A DNA stretch of 64,000 nucleotides from Otatea glauca (taxonomy: Eukaryota; Streptophyta; Magnoliopsida; Poales; Poaceae). The stretch lies in the NCBI GenBank assembly GCA_036346275.1, contig CM070723.1, positions 47,446,743-47,510,742 of the forward strand. The letters are read 5' to 3'. Positions 23,868-35,360 of this stretch are shown piece after piece; positions within the stretch are counted from its first letter, which is position 1; each line of letters starts with the position of its first letter. The position numbers and the translations under genes were made by a program. The notes beneath the pieces were generated by a model. It did not search any database and was not told the DNA's origin. It worked only from the letters and a program-made list of their open reading frames with translations.

Positions 23868-24118
23868 TGAAAGACATGTAGAGGTCTACTCAAGTGTGTG
23901 ATGAGTAATTGATTGTTTTCGAGCTTTTGATGCTCAAGGTTGAGTTTGATTTGAGTTTATCCTGATCGAAGACCAGTTGTCGGACCTCGAGCGGTCTGAA
24001 CTTTGGCTAGTCGAAGACCAGTGGTCGGACCTCGAGTGGTGTGGACTTTGGCTGGTCGAAGACCAGTGGTCAAGTGACTCGAGTAGAGTGTGAATCAAGA
24101 AGTATCGAGTAGGGATGC
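23868..24118 (+). repeat. 5' fragment of copia LTR family B with tandem repeats
   Basis: Begins TGAAAGACATGTAGAGG and aligns with the start of the LTR at 39158. It contains about two and a half units of a 45-bp repeat (gtcgaagaccagtggtcgg...). It breaks off at 24118, where Tat sequence starts. Confidence 0.7.
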
Positions 24119-24690
24119 TGCCAGAACTATCAAGCCCAAGGGAGATTTGCAAATCGGCAAATGGTACAAGGCAGAGAAATCACCACCACGACGGCCGATA
24201 AACAAGCCCAAGACAACTTTTTTCCAGTTACTTGAGAAGTATGAAAGGAGAAGCAACATGCCACGTTATACTATGCGTCGACCAGATAACCTTTATTGGC
24301 CTAAAAATTTGGAGAGAGCTCATCAACAGTGCCCCTTTTGGAAGTTCTGTTGGGATAGGGGAGTAGTTTTGCCATCACCATATACTTGTCTGATTGAGCT
24401 TTACCCCCGAGACGATTGGCCATAGCGATCGGCTAAAGACAGATTGTCTACACTAGTTCTAGACTACCACAACAGAAGTTATAAAAAGGCGACACACAAA
24501 ATAATTTTCGTGCCAAGTCAGTCGATCACAATGCCGATGACTGCAGAGACTAAGAACTCAGGAAATTAGAGAGGTTGAGCAAGAAAAACAGAGGGATCAA
24601 GCTTTCGATGAGCTTCGGTCGATTAAAGCTATTAAGAAGGAGTGGAGGAAAAAAGAGCCAGTTGAAGAAGAATTTGATTCAGCCGATGAT
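24119..24690 (+). pseudogene. gag C-terminal remnant
   Basis: The frame to 24425 includes FFQLLEKYERR and a Cys-containing block, CPFWKFCWDRG, near position 90, possibly a degenerate zinc-binding segment. The rest to 24690 has stops. It aligns with 2580-3078 of the Tat derivative. Confidence 0.6.
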
Positions 24691-24702
24691 CTAGACTCCC
24701 CA

Positions 24703-25438
24703 ATGATCTGGGACGATACTCCTCCGATGGATATCAATATGTTGTTCACCTTACCAGCCGAATTCAAAATAAAGATTGAATCGGCTAAGGTAATATTCGC
24801 TCAGCTATGTTTGGGTGCTCATGATGCAGTCTTCGAGAAGCCCCAGAATACTCATCGACATCTTAAGCCATTATACTTAAAAGGGCATATTAATGGCAAG
24901 CCGATATCAAGAATGCTTGTCGATAGCGGGGCAACAGTTAACTTAATACCATACACTACATGCAAGAAATTGAGTAAGATTGATGAAGACCTTATTAAAA
25001 CTAATATGGTTTTGAATGATTTCACAGGCGATCCCACTGAGGCAAGGGGTGTCATGGTAATTGAGTTGACTGTCGGCAGTAAAACATTGTCGATTGCCTT
25101 TTTTTGTAGTCGACGCCAAAGACAATTACAGTGTCTTGCTTGGGCGAGAATGGATTCACGCCAATTGCAACATACCATCGACTATGCTCTAGTTACTCGT
25201 GCAATGGAATGGAGATGAGGTTGAAGTTGTTCAAGCCGACACATTGGCTCACATTGCTATGGCAAGTTCAGATGCGAATTGGCAGCATGAAGAAGCCGAG
25301 TGCATATCGAAAAAAGTTATGAACGATTGTGATTTCATCTATATCAGTAAGATGGGACTTATGCTGATCAATGTGAGGCCTATCACTTTTGATCGGACTA
25401 GTGAAGTTTTACGTCAATGGAGTCCAAGCAAGCAGTAA
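24703..25438 (+). pseudogene. Retroviral-type aspartic protease, frameshifted
   Basis: The catalytic triad appears as LVDSGATVNLIP, followed by the flap region. The frame breaks in a run of seven T (about 25098-25104) and continues one frame over with VDAKDNYSVLLGR and IHANC, so an extra T is the likely lesion. In the family this protease releases the Gag and Pol proteins. Confidence 0.8.
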
Positions 25439-25550
25439 AGGATTTGCAAGACAAAATGCAAAGCTATAGGCAAAAAAAAAAGATAACTATGAAGCCATTG
25501 AAGATTTTCAAGAAATCGAGAAATTAGGCCAAGGGTTTACATCAACGAAT

Positions 25551-26726
25551 TTGCTTGAAGAAGTCGATATAGGTGATGGAGATAGAAAAAGACTAACTTT
25601 TGTTAGTGCGAAATTAGATGCAAGCTATAAGGATAAGTTGGTCAAATTTTTTAGAAATTATAAGGATTGTTTTGCTTGGGAATACCATGAGATGTCTGGT
25701 GAAGTCGACAAATTGTTGAACATCGACTACCTATAAAGCCAGGCTATTGGCCATTTAAATAGTCTCCTAGAAGATTTAATCTAGCTTTGTATAATGTTAT
25801 AAAAGAAGAAACCAAACGATTACCGGAGGCCTAGTTTATCAGGCCTTGCCGATAAACTGAGTGGGTTTCTAACATCATTCTAGTTATGAAGAAAAATGTC
25901 AAGCTCAGGGTGTGCGTCGATTTCAGAGACTTAAACAAGGCTACACCAAAAAATGAATATCCGATGCCTATAGCCGACATGCTTATTGATGCTGCATCAG
26001 GAAATAAAATCATTAGTTTTCTTGACGGTAATGCCGTATATAATCAGATACTCATGGCAAAAGCCGAAATACCTAAAATAGCCTTTAGGTGCCTCGGTGA
26101 TTTAGGGTTATTTGAGTGGGCTGTAATGACATTTGGCTTGAAGAATGCTGGTGCAACATATTAGCGAGCTATGAACTTGATTTTTCATGATCTAATCGGC
26201 CAAGTTGTGGAGATTTACATCGATGATGTTGTTGTGAAATCCAGAGAAGATTTACAACATTTAGCCGATTTAGAAACAGTTTTCCAGAATACAAGAGCAC
26301 ATGGTCTAAAGACGAATCCATACAAGTGTGCTTTTGGTGTGTCGGCTGGACAATTTAGGCTTTATGGTTCATAAAAGAGGGATTAAAGTCAATCAAGAAA
26401 GAGTTAAAGCGATAGCCAAGACAAAGCCGCCGGCATGTAAAAAAGACTTACCAAAGTTGGTCAGCAAAATCAATTATTTACGACGGTTTATTTCAAATAT
26501 TTCTGGTCGTATTACTGCATTTACCCCATTGTTGAAGCTGAAAGACAATCAGGAGTTTGTATGGGGAGCTGATCAGCAAAAAGCTTTTGAGAATGTCAAG
26601 GAATACTTGACTAATCCTCCAGTTCTAGCCGCACCTCGAAAAGGTATACCATTCAAATTATACATATCGGCTGAGGATGAAACTATTGGAGCTGTCCTAG
26701 CACAAGAAGTTGATGGAAAAGAATGA
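25551..26726 (+). pseudogene. Reverse transcriptase and first RNase H, interrupted
   Basis: Gypsy RT blocks are visible in order: KLRVCVDFRDLNKATPKNEYP, FLDGNAVYNQI, then the catalytic EIYIDDVVVKS (about 26210-26240), the LGFMVHKRGI block, and the connection to RNase H (FKLYISAEDETIGAVLAQ). In-frame stops occur near 25740-25850 and 26162, and the frame shifts near 26350. No functional polymerase is expected. Confidence 0.85.
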
Positions 26727-26885
26727 GTTATTTTCTATTTAAGCCGACGATTAATTGATACTGAGACCAGGTATCCCTTTGTAGAGAAACTTTGTCTATC
26801 TTTATAATTTTTTTGCACGAAGTTAAGGCATTATGTTTTAGCATCGGCTAGCAAGGTTGTTTGTAAAACCGATGTTATAAAATAT

Positions 26886-27566
26886 ATGCTGTCAGCTCCA
26901 ATTTTGCGCGATCGACTTGGTAAATTGGCTTATGCGCTCATTGAGTTCGACCTAACGTATGAATCGGCTAAGGCAGTTAAGGGGCAGACGATAGTCATAA
27001 CAGGTCATGTGACTAATACCGAGTTGGTATCTGTAGCCCCTTGGCAATTGTATTTTGATGGATCGGTATGTCTACAGGGTGATGGTATTAGAATAGTATT
27101 TGTTTCACCCAAGGGACATAGTTTTGAGTTTGCATTTTGGCTAAATTACCGATGCTCAAATAATCAAGCAGAGTATGAGGCATTGCTTAGAGGCCTACAG
27201 TTGCTCGAAAATATCAAAGTAGACATTGTTGAGGCCTATGGTGATTCTCTACTAGTTGTGGAGCTGATTATGGGAGAATATAATTGATATGATGAAGTTT
27301 TGGTTAAATACTTAGAGCAATGTCTTACTATAATTGGCTCATTTACAAGTTTTTCTATTAATCATATTCCTCGAGAGATTAATGACAAGGCCAACTTATT
27401 AGCTCAGCAAGCATCGGGTTATAAAGTCTTTGGCCGACTTGAGGAGTATGAACCGATTGAGAAAACTGTAATGTGTGTCAGCGCTGCTGATTGGAGGACA
27501 AAAATAATGGAATACCTGATCGATCCTTCAAAGCCGTCTGAGCAAAAAATTAGGCGGCAAGTTTAA
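26886..27566 (+). pseudogene. Second (archaeal-type) RNase H domain
   Basis: WQLYFDGSVCLQGDG at about residue 52 carries the first catalytic Asp in a D-G-S motif. NNQAEYEALLRGLQL supplies the Glu and YGDSLLVV the next Asp. The frame breaks at 27287 and resumes at 27300 (SINHIPREINDKANLLA). Position between the first RNase H and integrase is characteristic of Tat elements. Confidence 0.8.
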
Positions 27567-28850
27567 GGTATGTGGTCCTTGACAATGTATTGTACTATCA
27601 GACATTAGAAGGTTTGCTGTTAAGGTGCCTAGAAAACGATGAAGCGAAACTCGCAATGGGTGAAGTACACGAATGTATCTGTGGATCCCATCAATCGGCT
27701 TATAAGATGAAATAGATGCTAAGGTGTACTGGATATTTTTGGCCGACAATGTTGGAGGACTACTTCAAGTATTACAAAGGATGTCAGACTTGTTAGAAAT
27801 TTGGCAACGTACAACGGGCTCCAGCATCGGCTTTGCATCCTATTATTAAACCTTGGCCGTTTAGAGGCTGGGGGATAGACGTAATCGGCCAAATATTTCT
27901 TGCCTCAAGTAAAGGCCATAAGTTCATTCTGGCCGCGACCAATTATTTTTCTAAATGGGTTGAAGCCATACCGTTTAAAAAGGTTACAAGTGTTGAAGCT
28001 ATCGGATTTGTCACGGAGCACATTATCCATCGATTTGGAATTCTGCAAATCATCACGACCGATCAAGGTACAGTGCTTATGTCCGATGAGTTTCAAGGTT
28101 TTGCTAAAAGTTTGGGCATTAAGCTGTTGAATTCATCACCTTATTACGCTCAAGCCAACAGTCAAGTCGAATCATCTAATAAGGCATTGATTAAGCTGAT
28201 TAAGAGGAAAATTGATGAAAAACAAAGGAATTGGCACTCAACGTTGTCAAAGTCGTTGTGGGCTTATCGGCTTGCATATCATGGAGAAACGAAGCTTTCA
28301 CCCTATCAGTAAGTATATTGATAAGAAGCCGTTTTGCCTGTAGAGATTAATATCAACTCCAATGGGTAGCCAGACAAAGTGGTTTGTCGGCTCAAGATTA
28401 CAAGGATTTAATGATTGACAAACTTAGATGATTTAGCAGAGTTACGGTTGCATACGTTAAATCGGCTTAAGAGAAATAAGGAGAGAGTTGCTAGGGCTTA
28501 TAACAAAAAAATAATGTCTAAGTCTTTTTGTGATGCCGATTTAGTCTGGAAGACTATATTACCTGTTGGCTCTAGGGATAACTGATTTGGGAAATGATCA
28601 CCTACATGGGAAGAGCTGTATAAAATAAATCGGCTTGTTGATGGAAACTCCTACATTTTGGAAATGTTGGAAGGTGTGGTGTTTCTTAAGGCAATCAATG
28701 GGAAATACTTGGAGAAATATTATCCTATCGTTTGGATTGGTTCCTAGTCGGGTATAAATGTTTGTCGCTTGAACGGCGAAATTAACTCGATGCAGTTAAT
28801 TCTGACTAAAGATATAAAGCTGATTACAAACATTATAGAGTTGGGGCATT
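27567..28850 (+). pseudogene. Integrase, decayed
   Basis: The zinc-finger region (27567-27810) is full of stops. The core at 27833-28312 is open: the first Asp in WGIDVIG, the second in TTDQGT, and Glu in SQVESSNKA, with 35 residues between the last two (D35E). The downstream part, to about 28850, is a degraded C-terminus. Confidence 0.8.
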
Positions 28851-29045
28851 GATAAAAATCGGTTAAACAGCCGGTTGAGATTACTTCACCATTTCAAAAA
28901 GATTGTTTTACAACCGATACAGTTACATAGATTCATAAAGTACTAGACACATCAACTGATCACATGCCGGACTCAGGGAGGCGAGCGCTAAGAGACGATA
29001 AAGCTCCCGCAGCCTTGGTAATTGTCTCTTGAACCTGATCTAGTA

Positions 29046-31869
29046 TCATCTCATCCTCTTTGGTGCTTGCAGATACAGTGGCAATTTTGGTCGACTATTT
29101 CTTAACGCCAGCATGGCCAAGGCTATTCCGAGTTTTTGCTCTCTGATAGCCGATGCAGACTTCTCTATAAGTTGTTGGCCGTCAGATATTTGCTTTGTCA
29201 ATTTGGCCAACTCTTCCTCAAGGAGCTTCTTCGTCGACTCAAGCTTTGAGACTGCTTCTCTGTTGGCCTTAAGTGACTCGGCGTCAGCATCAAACTTATG
29301 CTTTTTCGCTTTGGCATCGACCACCAGTTCATCTAGCAGTTTTTGGTCGGCTTCTTGTGCCTCCCTTCGAACTATTTTGGCTCTGGCAGCTTCAACTTCT
29401 GCCTTCCTATCGTCTAGGTGGCAGACATCAAAAAGTGCAGCAATCGTCTCTGGAGCAGATCGGCTTCCATAGCGGCCATGGCATCACGGAGAGGTTGGGT
29501 GTTGTTTAGCTGATCGGCCTTAGGCTACATTACTTGATTGAAAAGCTTGTTGAGCCTCTCTTGCATACCGGGTGCAGATGTCACCGCAGCTGACACTTCC
29601 TTAGATACTTCAAGAATTTTTCTTATGTCGGCAGGATAATTGTCCATAGCCATTATGTCCGGATCGTCAAGGTTAGCAAGGAGAATCCTAGCAGGTCTGT
29701 CGGATCAGACGATGCCGGCAGGCAGCAACAGTGGGAGCCGGTGGCATCGACTGTGAAGATGGAGGAGGATGCCCGATGAAAACAGCAGGCAAATCGGCTA
29801 GAATGGTAGTCGCTTGCACTAACAGAGTTGGCTGGAAAGGAATTCAAAGTAAGTTAAAGCCGATTACATTGAGATGCCTAACAAGAAAAATTATGAAGGT
29901 AACTTACCCCTCCAATGGCCGATGCGTGTGAAGCTTTCGCCACTCTGTTCCACTGGCTTGGAGCCTCTTTTGGCGGGAGCCTTGGTATATTTGCCTCGCT
30001 TCTTCTCTGAAAGTAATCAGCTAAAAAGTATTAGTTTTTGAAAATACTTGAAATAATGTACTAGCCAATTGGTGTATACTTACTAGGCTGTTGCTGCTTC
30101 TCTATGTCCGATAGAGAAAGGCTCTAGATGCCCAAGGTACCAGAGGTGTACCCGGTGAGGCCAGTCGACCGGTGCGGCCTTTTGGTTTGATGGCCACTAC
30201 CTGATGGGCCAGATGCTGGTTTTTTTCCGGTTGCCTTATTATGCAAAAAGAAGCAAAGCCAATTAGTGGAAAGTACTTGGGCAAAGTTAAAAATATGTAA
30301 CAAAATTTAGTCGAGCCGATACCTCGCCAGTTATGTCTGCAAAACTTGTGTTAGTATATCCCAAAGAGCTATCCTCATCGCTAGATTTGCTGTTAGTGGC
30401 TACCATCGGCTCTGGAAGATTTAGGAAGAACTCATTTATAATAGCCGACGGTGTCTTCTCCAAATATAAAGCCTCTGCAACTGCTGAGCACCAAGAGGAG
30501 AAGTGTCCTGTCTGATGTGTATTCAACACAAAGAGTGGCAAGTCTTGAATCTAGAAATTATCAGCTATTTCCAAAATGATGTTAGCTGCTGCTGCATTAC
30601 GAACCCTAGCCCTTGGCTGTAGCCGATCAAGGAGTTGGAAGCTAGGGATGACTTGTCCGAACCCCAACTGCCTAGCATAAACTAATGGGTGATAAAACTC
30701 ATATGAGGGCTAGAATGTCCGATTTCTAGTATGAAGGCCGACATGCAGTATGCTTGGGGAGATGAATAGCTTGTAAAGATCTAAAGTTTCTCGGGGCATT
30801 AAAGAGCTATCGGCTTCCAAGTTCAGAAATGATGGCCAAGAGAAGCCGGCTGCATTACTGTAACTAAAGAAGTCTTGCTACTTGAAGTCTTCGCTATCTA
30901 GCTGTAAGAAGAATGATAGATACTTACATGAGACCTTTGTCTCATTCCCGGAGCACATTATGAATCTTTCACTGAAGGATCGGCTTGCTTTGAACTGGGC
31001 TCTGTGTCCTCTGGGACTTCCTCTTGTGGGAACAGGGTATTATCGGCTGAGTTCAAAGCAAACGATCGACTGAATATACAATACAGCCAAATCTGTACAA
31101 ACCAAAGCAGCCCTCCTACATTGCCGACAGTAAAATTACTGAAGCCCGTGAAAAGCCGACATCTTATAACATACATCATTTGGTACACTGCTCGTAGCAA
31201 CATTTTTCCTAGGGCTAGCCGATGACCCTCTACCACCTGCTCTGCCATGCTTTGGTAGACTTGGGTTGGCCCAAGAGACGCCCCATAGAAAAGAAATCTG
31301 TCTAGCAAGAGGTTAAGGAAGGCGATGTGCTCTTCGTCCGATACTGGGCCACTGACTTGGTTGTTATTGCTGATGTATTTACTCCATCCCTTACCCTTGG
31401 ATCTGATCAGCTTGAGTTTTCGCTTGGCACTGTAAGCCGATAACTACTCCCTATCAGGCCTCACGTAGCATAATTGGGCCACATCTAAGAGGGTTGGGCC
31501 GATTGGACCAGTTCTGAACATGAAAGCGTTTAAAGTATCTGACCAGAAATAGCAAGTTGTGGCCACTAAGGGCTCATTGGCCTCTGGATATGCTAAGGAC
31601 AATGGGAGACATTCAGCTATGCCCACCCTCTCCCAAATCTCCCTCTTCTGAGCTGCTACCCGATTGTACCAAGTTCTCCATCCTCTCAATGCCGTCAACC
31701 AAGCCCTAAAGTTCTTGCTCCATCCCTGTATATTATATCCAGAAGCCGTCATGGGGAGACTAGGAATTTCCTGATTTATGATGGTGTTGGAGTCTAAGTT
31801 TCCTACCGGGCCTAGGTAGTACTGGTCATTACTGTTAGGGATCGGAATGAGTACCAGACTGGGATCCAT
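29046..31869 (-). pseudogene. Antisense plant-mobile-domain-like gene of the Tat element
   Basis: On the strand opposite pol, ATG at 31869 opens a 141-codon frame. It holds IQGWSKNFRAWLTAL, an arginine/tryptophan-rich middle, and a block, FWSDTLNAFMFRTGPIGPT with LLDVAQL, resembling the plant mobile domain shared by transposons and MAIN-like proteins. Further frames downstream on the same strand continue it: 31308-30958 (LALGKMLLRAVYQM, LWFVQIW), 30541-30287, and a Lys/Glu-rich coiled coil at 29324-29046 (KKLLEEELAKL). Introns or decay separate the pieces. Its own TATA box lies at 32004. Function unknown; a role in the element's life cycle or host silencing is only inference. Confidence 0.65.
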
Positions 31870-32003
31870 TCAGCCGATCTGAGCAGAAGTCGATTAAGGA
31901 TTGATGAAGAGCACTAAAGAGCTTGTCAGCAAAAGGGTGTTCGAAAGATGATGTCAAGGGTTCTGAGAGCTCGTGCGCGTGAGAATGACAGTGTTGGGGC
32001 CTC

Positions 32004-32012
32004 ATATTTATA
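32004..32012 (-). promoter_or_regulatory. TATA box of the antisense gene
   Basis: The minus strand reads TATAAATAT about 135-143 bases before the ATG at 31869. It lies inside the element, outside the LTR and pointing against pol. Confidence 0.6.
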
Positions 32013-32211
32013 GCAGGGTAAAAAGTTGAAATGGCGGGAAGAGATTTCGAGGGGCATGTGCAGTTAAAACGCACGATGCGCATATCAAGATTTTTATGGC
32101 GCTATAAATAGGACGGTTACTGATGAAGGTGTCACATCAAGCCGATATCGAATAAGCCGATAGCCAAGACTTTTGGAAGATAAGGAGTTATCTCCAAAAA
32201 TGGGGGGCATA

Positions 32212-32884
32212 TGTTTGCACCAAGATTTGGTAGGTGTGGTCAAAATTGTCAGGCTAAGGATTAAGATATATTTGTAGCCGATGTCGGATATGGAAAAAGA
32301 AGTTTGAATAAGGATTTGGACAGATATTATCTAAAAACAAGAAGGATACTGTTCGGGTAAAGGCCGATATGGATCATAGTTTGGAACGTATTGGAGATGG
32401 ACACGATCGACCGATAGCTATAAAAGATGGTCAAGGGCGAGCAAGACATAACAGACAATCAATCAAACAAATCACACTTACTCTTTTATTTTCCCGTCGA
32501 CTAGGAGTAGCTTCTGTAATTTAGAATCTTTATAATTCGATCTTGATCAATAAAGTTGCGCATCGCCGATTGTTGATCTTTATCAATTATGCCATCAGGT
32601 TTGATTCTTCTCCGATTTTGTTGCGCATCACCTTCTTCAGAAAAGATCTACCTTATCATCTGGTTAGCCCTAATCGGCTAATTAGACTTATCGTTACCTT
32701 CGATTTGATCGGCTTTTCAGCTGTTTAGATCTAAGTTGATTATTTTACTAGATCGGCTTTGAGCGAAATTTTAGTTATCTTAACTATTGAAGGATCAAAT
32801 CGGTTGGCACGCCACGAACCTCAGAACCTAACGTTCGTCAGGTGTGTTATGGCTAATTAACCCCTCATGTTTTTGGCGCCAACA
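32212..32884 (+). repeat. 3' LTR of the Tat element (673 bp)
   Basis: Starts TGTTTGCACC after the purine tract and ends GGCGCCAACA. It contains TATAAAAG at about 32420 and AATAAA at about 32550, and clearly aligns with the LTR at 3378-4025 despite divergence. Confidence 0.88.
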
Positions 32885-34691
32885 GTACTGTTGATAAGTA
32901 CAAGCAAGACTTATGGCTAAGGGTCACACCCAGAAAGAAGGAGACGATTATTTTGATACTTACTATCCTATTGTTAGATTAACCAAAATTAGAGTGCCTA
33001 TTGCATTAGTTGCTTCCCATGGTCTACACATCCATAAAATGGATGTAAAGATAGATTTTATTAATGGAGAGATAGAGGAAGAAATCTATATGGAGTATCA
33101 AGATGGTTTTCTGATTACTGGATAGGAATGTAAGGAGTGCAAATTGTTAAAATCCTTGTATAGCCTAAATCAAGCACCTAAGCAATGGCATGAAAAGTTT
33201 GATAAAACTTTGACATCAGTTGGTTTGTTGTGAATGAAGCAGATAAGTGTGTATATTATCGTTATGATAGGGGGTCAATGTGTGATTTTGTGTTTGTATG
33301 TTGATGATATACTTATATTTGGGACAAACACTATCATAATTGATGAGATCAAGTCTTTCTTATCTCGATGCTTTGATATGAAAGGCTTGGGAGAGGCAAA
33401 TATTATTCTAAATAATAAATTGATCAAGAAAGATGATAGGATCATTTTGAACCTATCTCATTATGCTTAGAAAATATTGGGCTGGTTCAACTTTGAGAAT
33501 TGCAAAATTTCCCCAACACCTTATGATGCGAGTGTTAAGCTTTGAAAGAATCAAGGGTTAGGTAAAAATCAATTGAGGTATTAAAAAATTATTGGGTCCC
33601 TTATGTATCTAACTGGTGCCACAAGACCTGACATCTCATTTGCTGTGAGCAAATTAAGCCAGTTTACGACTAACTCAGGTGATGATCATTAGGAGGCATT
33701 TGAGAGAGTATTGCACTACTTGAGAGGCACAACCTCTTACGAAATTCACTATACTGGGTATCCATCTGTATTAGAAGGATAGAGAGATTCTAATTGGATC
33801 TCTGATGTGGATGAGATCAAAGCTACAAGTGGTTATGTTTTTACCTTAGTTGGTGCCGCAGTTTCATGAATGTCTTTTAAACGGACCATATGAACGAGAT
33901 CAACAATGAAAGTTGAACTTGTAGCACTAGAAACACCCTATGTTGAGGTTGACTGGCTTAGAGAGCTGCTGTTGGACTTGCCATTAGTTGATAAACCAAT
34001 ACTGGCGATCTTAATGCACTGCGATAACCAAATAGTATTGATTAAAGTTGTGAGTAAAAAGGATAACATGAAGTCTGGCAGAGTAATTGCCATGAATTAT
34101 ATTCGTATTGAGAAAAATCTAGTGGATATTTTTACAAAAGGGCTTGCAAGGAAGGCAATTTATGTTGCATCTATGGACATGGGTACGAGGCGCATTTGAG
34201 TTACACTACAATGGTAACCCATATCTTTCTGATCGGAGATCCCATTAATTAGGCAATGGGAAAAATAAGTTGATGTTGTATCAAGATTGTACATGCTATT
34301 AAATTGTACTTGTGTCCAAATAGACAAAGTAGTCTCAACTTAATAGAAGGTTGGCTTAAAGCCTTAATATATTCTAGTGTCAAATGAGAGAATAAGGTAT
34401 TGGCCTACAGGATACCTATAATGAATACACATACTTGAGTATAACTATGAGGTTATAGTTCATGAGAATAGGGCATTCTCTAGAAAGCTCATGAGAAGAT
34501 AAGGGAGGATGACTGTATAACATTCCATCTAGACGTGGTCCATTCGCAGTTATAAGAGGATGAATCTTGCTAATCTAGGTACAAGTTGAACTCGTATGAG
34601 ACTTACACCAAAAGACTGGTATATTAACAACACTTTAGTGTAGCGATCTTTGACATCAATTCGACTGTTTGATTTGAAATTGGTGGGGCAT
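32885..34691 (+). pseudogene. Ty1/copia reverse transcriptase and RNase H remnant (copia A)
   Basis: Starts abruptly in the RT domain (VDKYK..., MAKGHTQKEGDDYFDTYYP) where the Tat LTR ends, so Tat presumably inserted there. It continues with MDVKIDFINGEIEEEIYME, then CLYVDDILIFG (catalytic YVDD near 33300), and the terminal RNase H block NLVDIFTKGLA (about 34110). Stops near 33124, 33230, 33468 and others break it. The purine-rich end before 34692 (ggtggggca) is the polypurine tract. Confidence 0.85.
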
Positions 34692-35242
34692 TGTTAGAAA
34701 TTGGCCCATGAGAGGCCCATTTCCTTTAAAATCCCAAAGTATGCCTGGTTTAGTCTCGTGGCATATTGAATCCACCTTTTATTTTACAAAATCATGCAAT
34801 TATCACTCTATTTATTCTATTTAAATACGATTTAAATGTCTGTTTTAATTCAGTTTAATTGACATAATGTCGTTAGTTACTAGTTAGTAATTTTCATATT
34901 CAATTGACATAATGCCGTCAATTACTAGTTAGTAATCCAGGCCAAAGGAAACCGAATACCTCCTCCATTCTTCTTCTTCTTCTTCCCAGGATAGCTGTAT
35001 TGTGGTGTTGAGTAGCTGAACCATGCTGTCCTTTTTGCTTGGCGCGCACAGGGAAGGAGAGTGAGTAGTATCTCCTTGCCGTTGCCACATAGATCACCTG
35101 CATGGGGCGTCAATAAAGTTTATGGATAGTGCATCCGCATGACCGCTCTACTTCTTCATCGACATCGACAACTTTCACGACCGCGTCTGTTCTGTTTCCT
35201 ATTTTTCATCAATCCTAACTGTAAGACATTTGTGTGACCGAT
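34692..35242 (+). repeat. 3' LTR of copia A, interrupted
   Basis: Begins TGTTAGAAATTGG after the polypurine tract. The large gypsy element inserted at 35242 with duplication CCGAT; the LTR should resume at 53456. Its end was not identified. A (TTC) microsatellite lies at about 34970-34987. Confidence 0.7.
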
Positions 35243-35360
35243 TGTAACATCCCAAAATTTGAATTTTGGAATGTTTGAATTTGAAAATGAACCATTTGCA
35301 TTTTTCCTTGAATTAATCAAAACATAATTTGAATTTTGTATTAATGAATGGATTTAATTT

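Larger units (their letters stand above)
24119..32884 (+). mobile_element. 5'-truncated Tat-type Ty3/gypsy element with antisense gene
   Basis: The order is gag end, protease, reverse transcriptase, RNase H, second RNase H, integrase, a 3.3-kb segment with genes on the opposite strand, polypurine tract (aaaaatgggggg, 32196-32207) and one LTR. A second RNase H before integrase plus extra antisense genes is known for the Tat lineage. The left LTR and most of gag are absent. Frameshifts and stops affect every enzyme domain, so it is inactive. It shares LTR and gag sequence with 1-4025. Confidence 0.85.

Noticed and set aside
28860..32000. Plus-strand frames such as 29113-29472
   Set aside because: They are complements of the antisense gene; domain signals are only on the minus strand.
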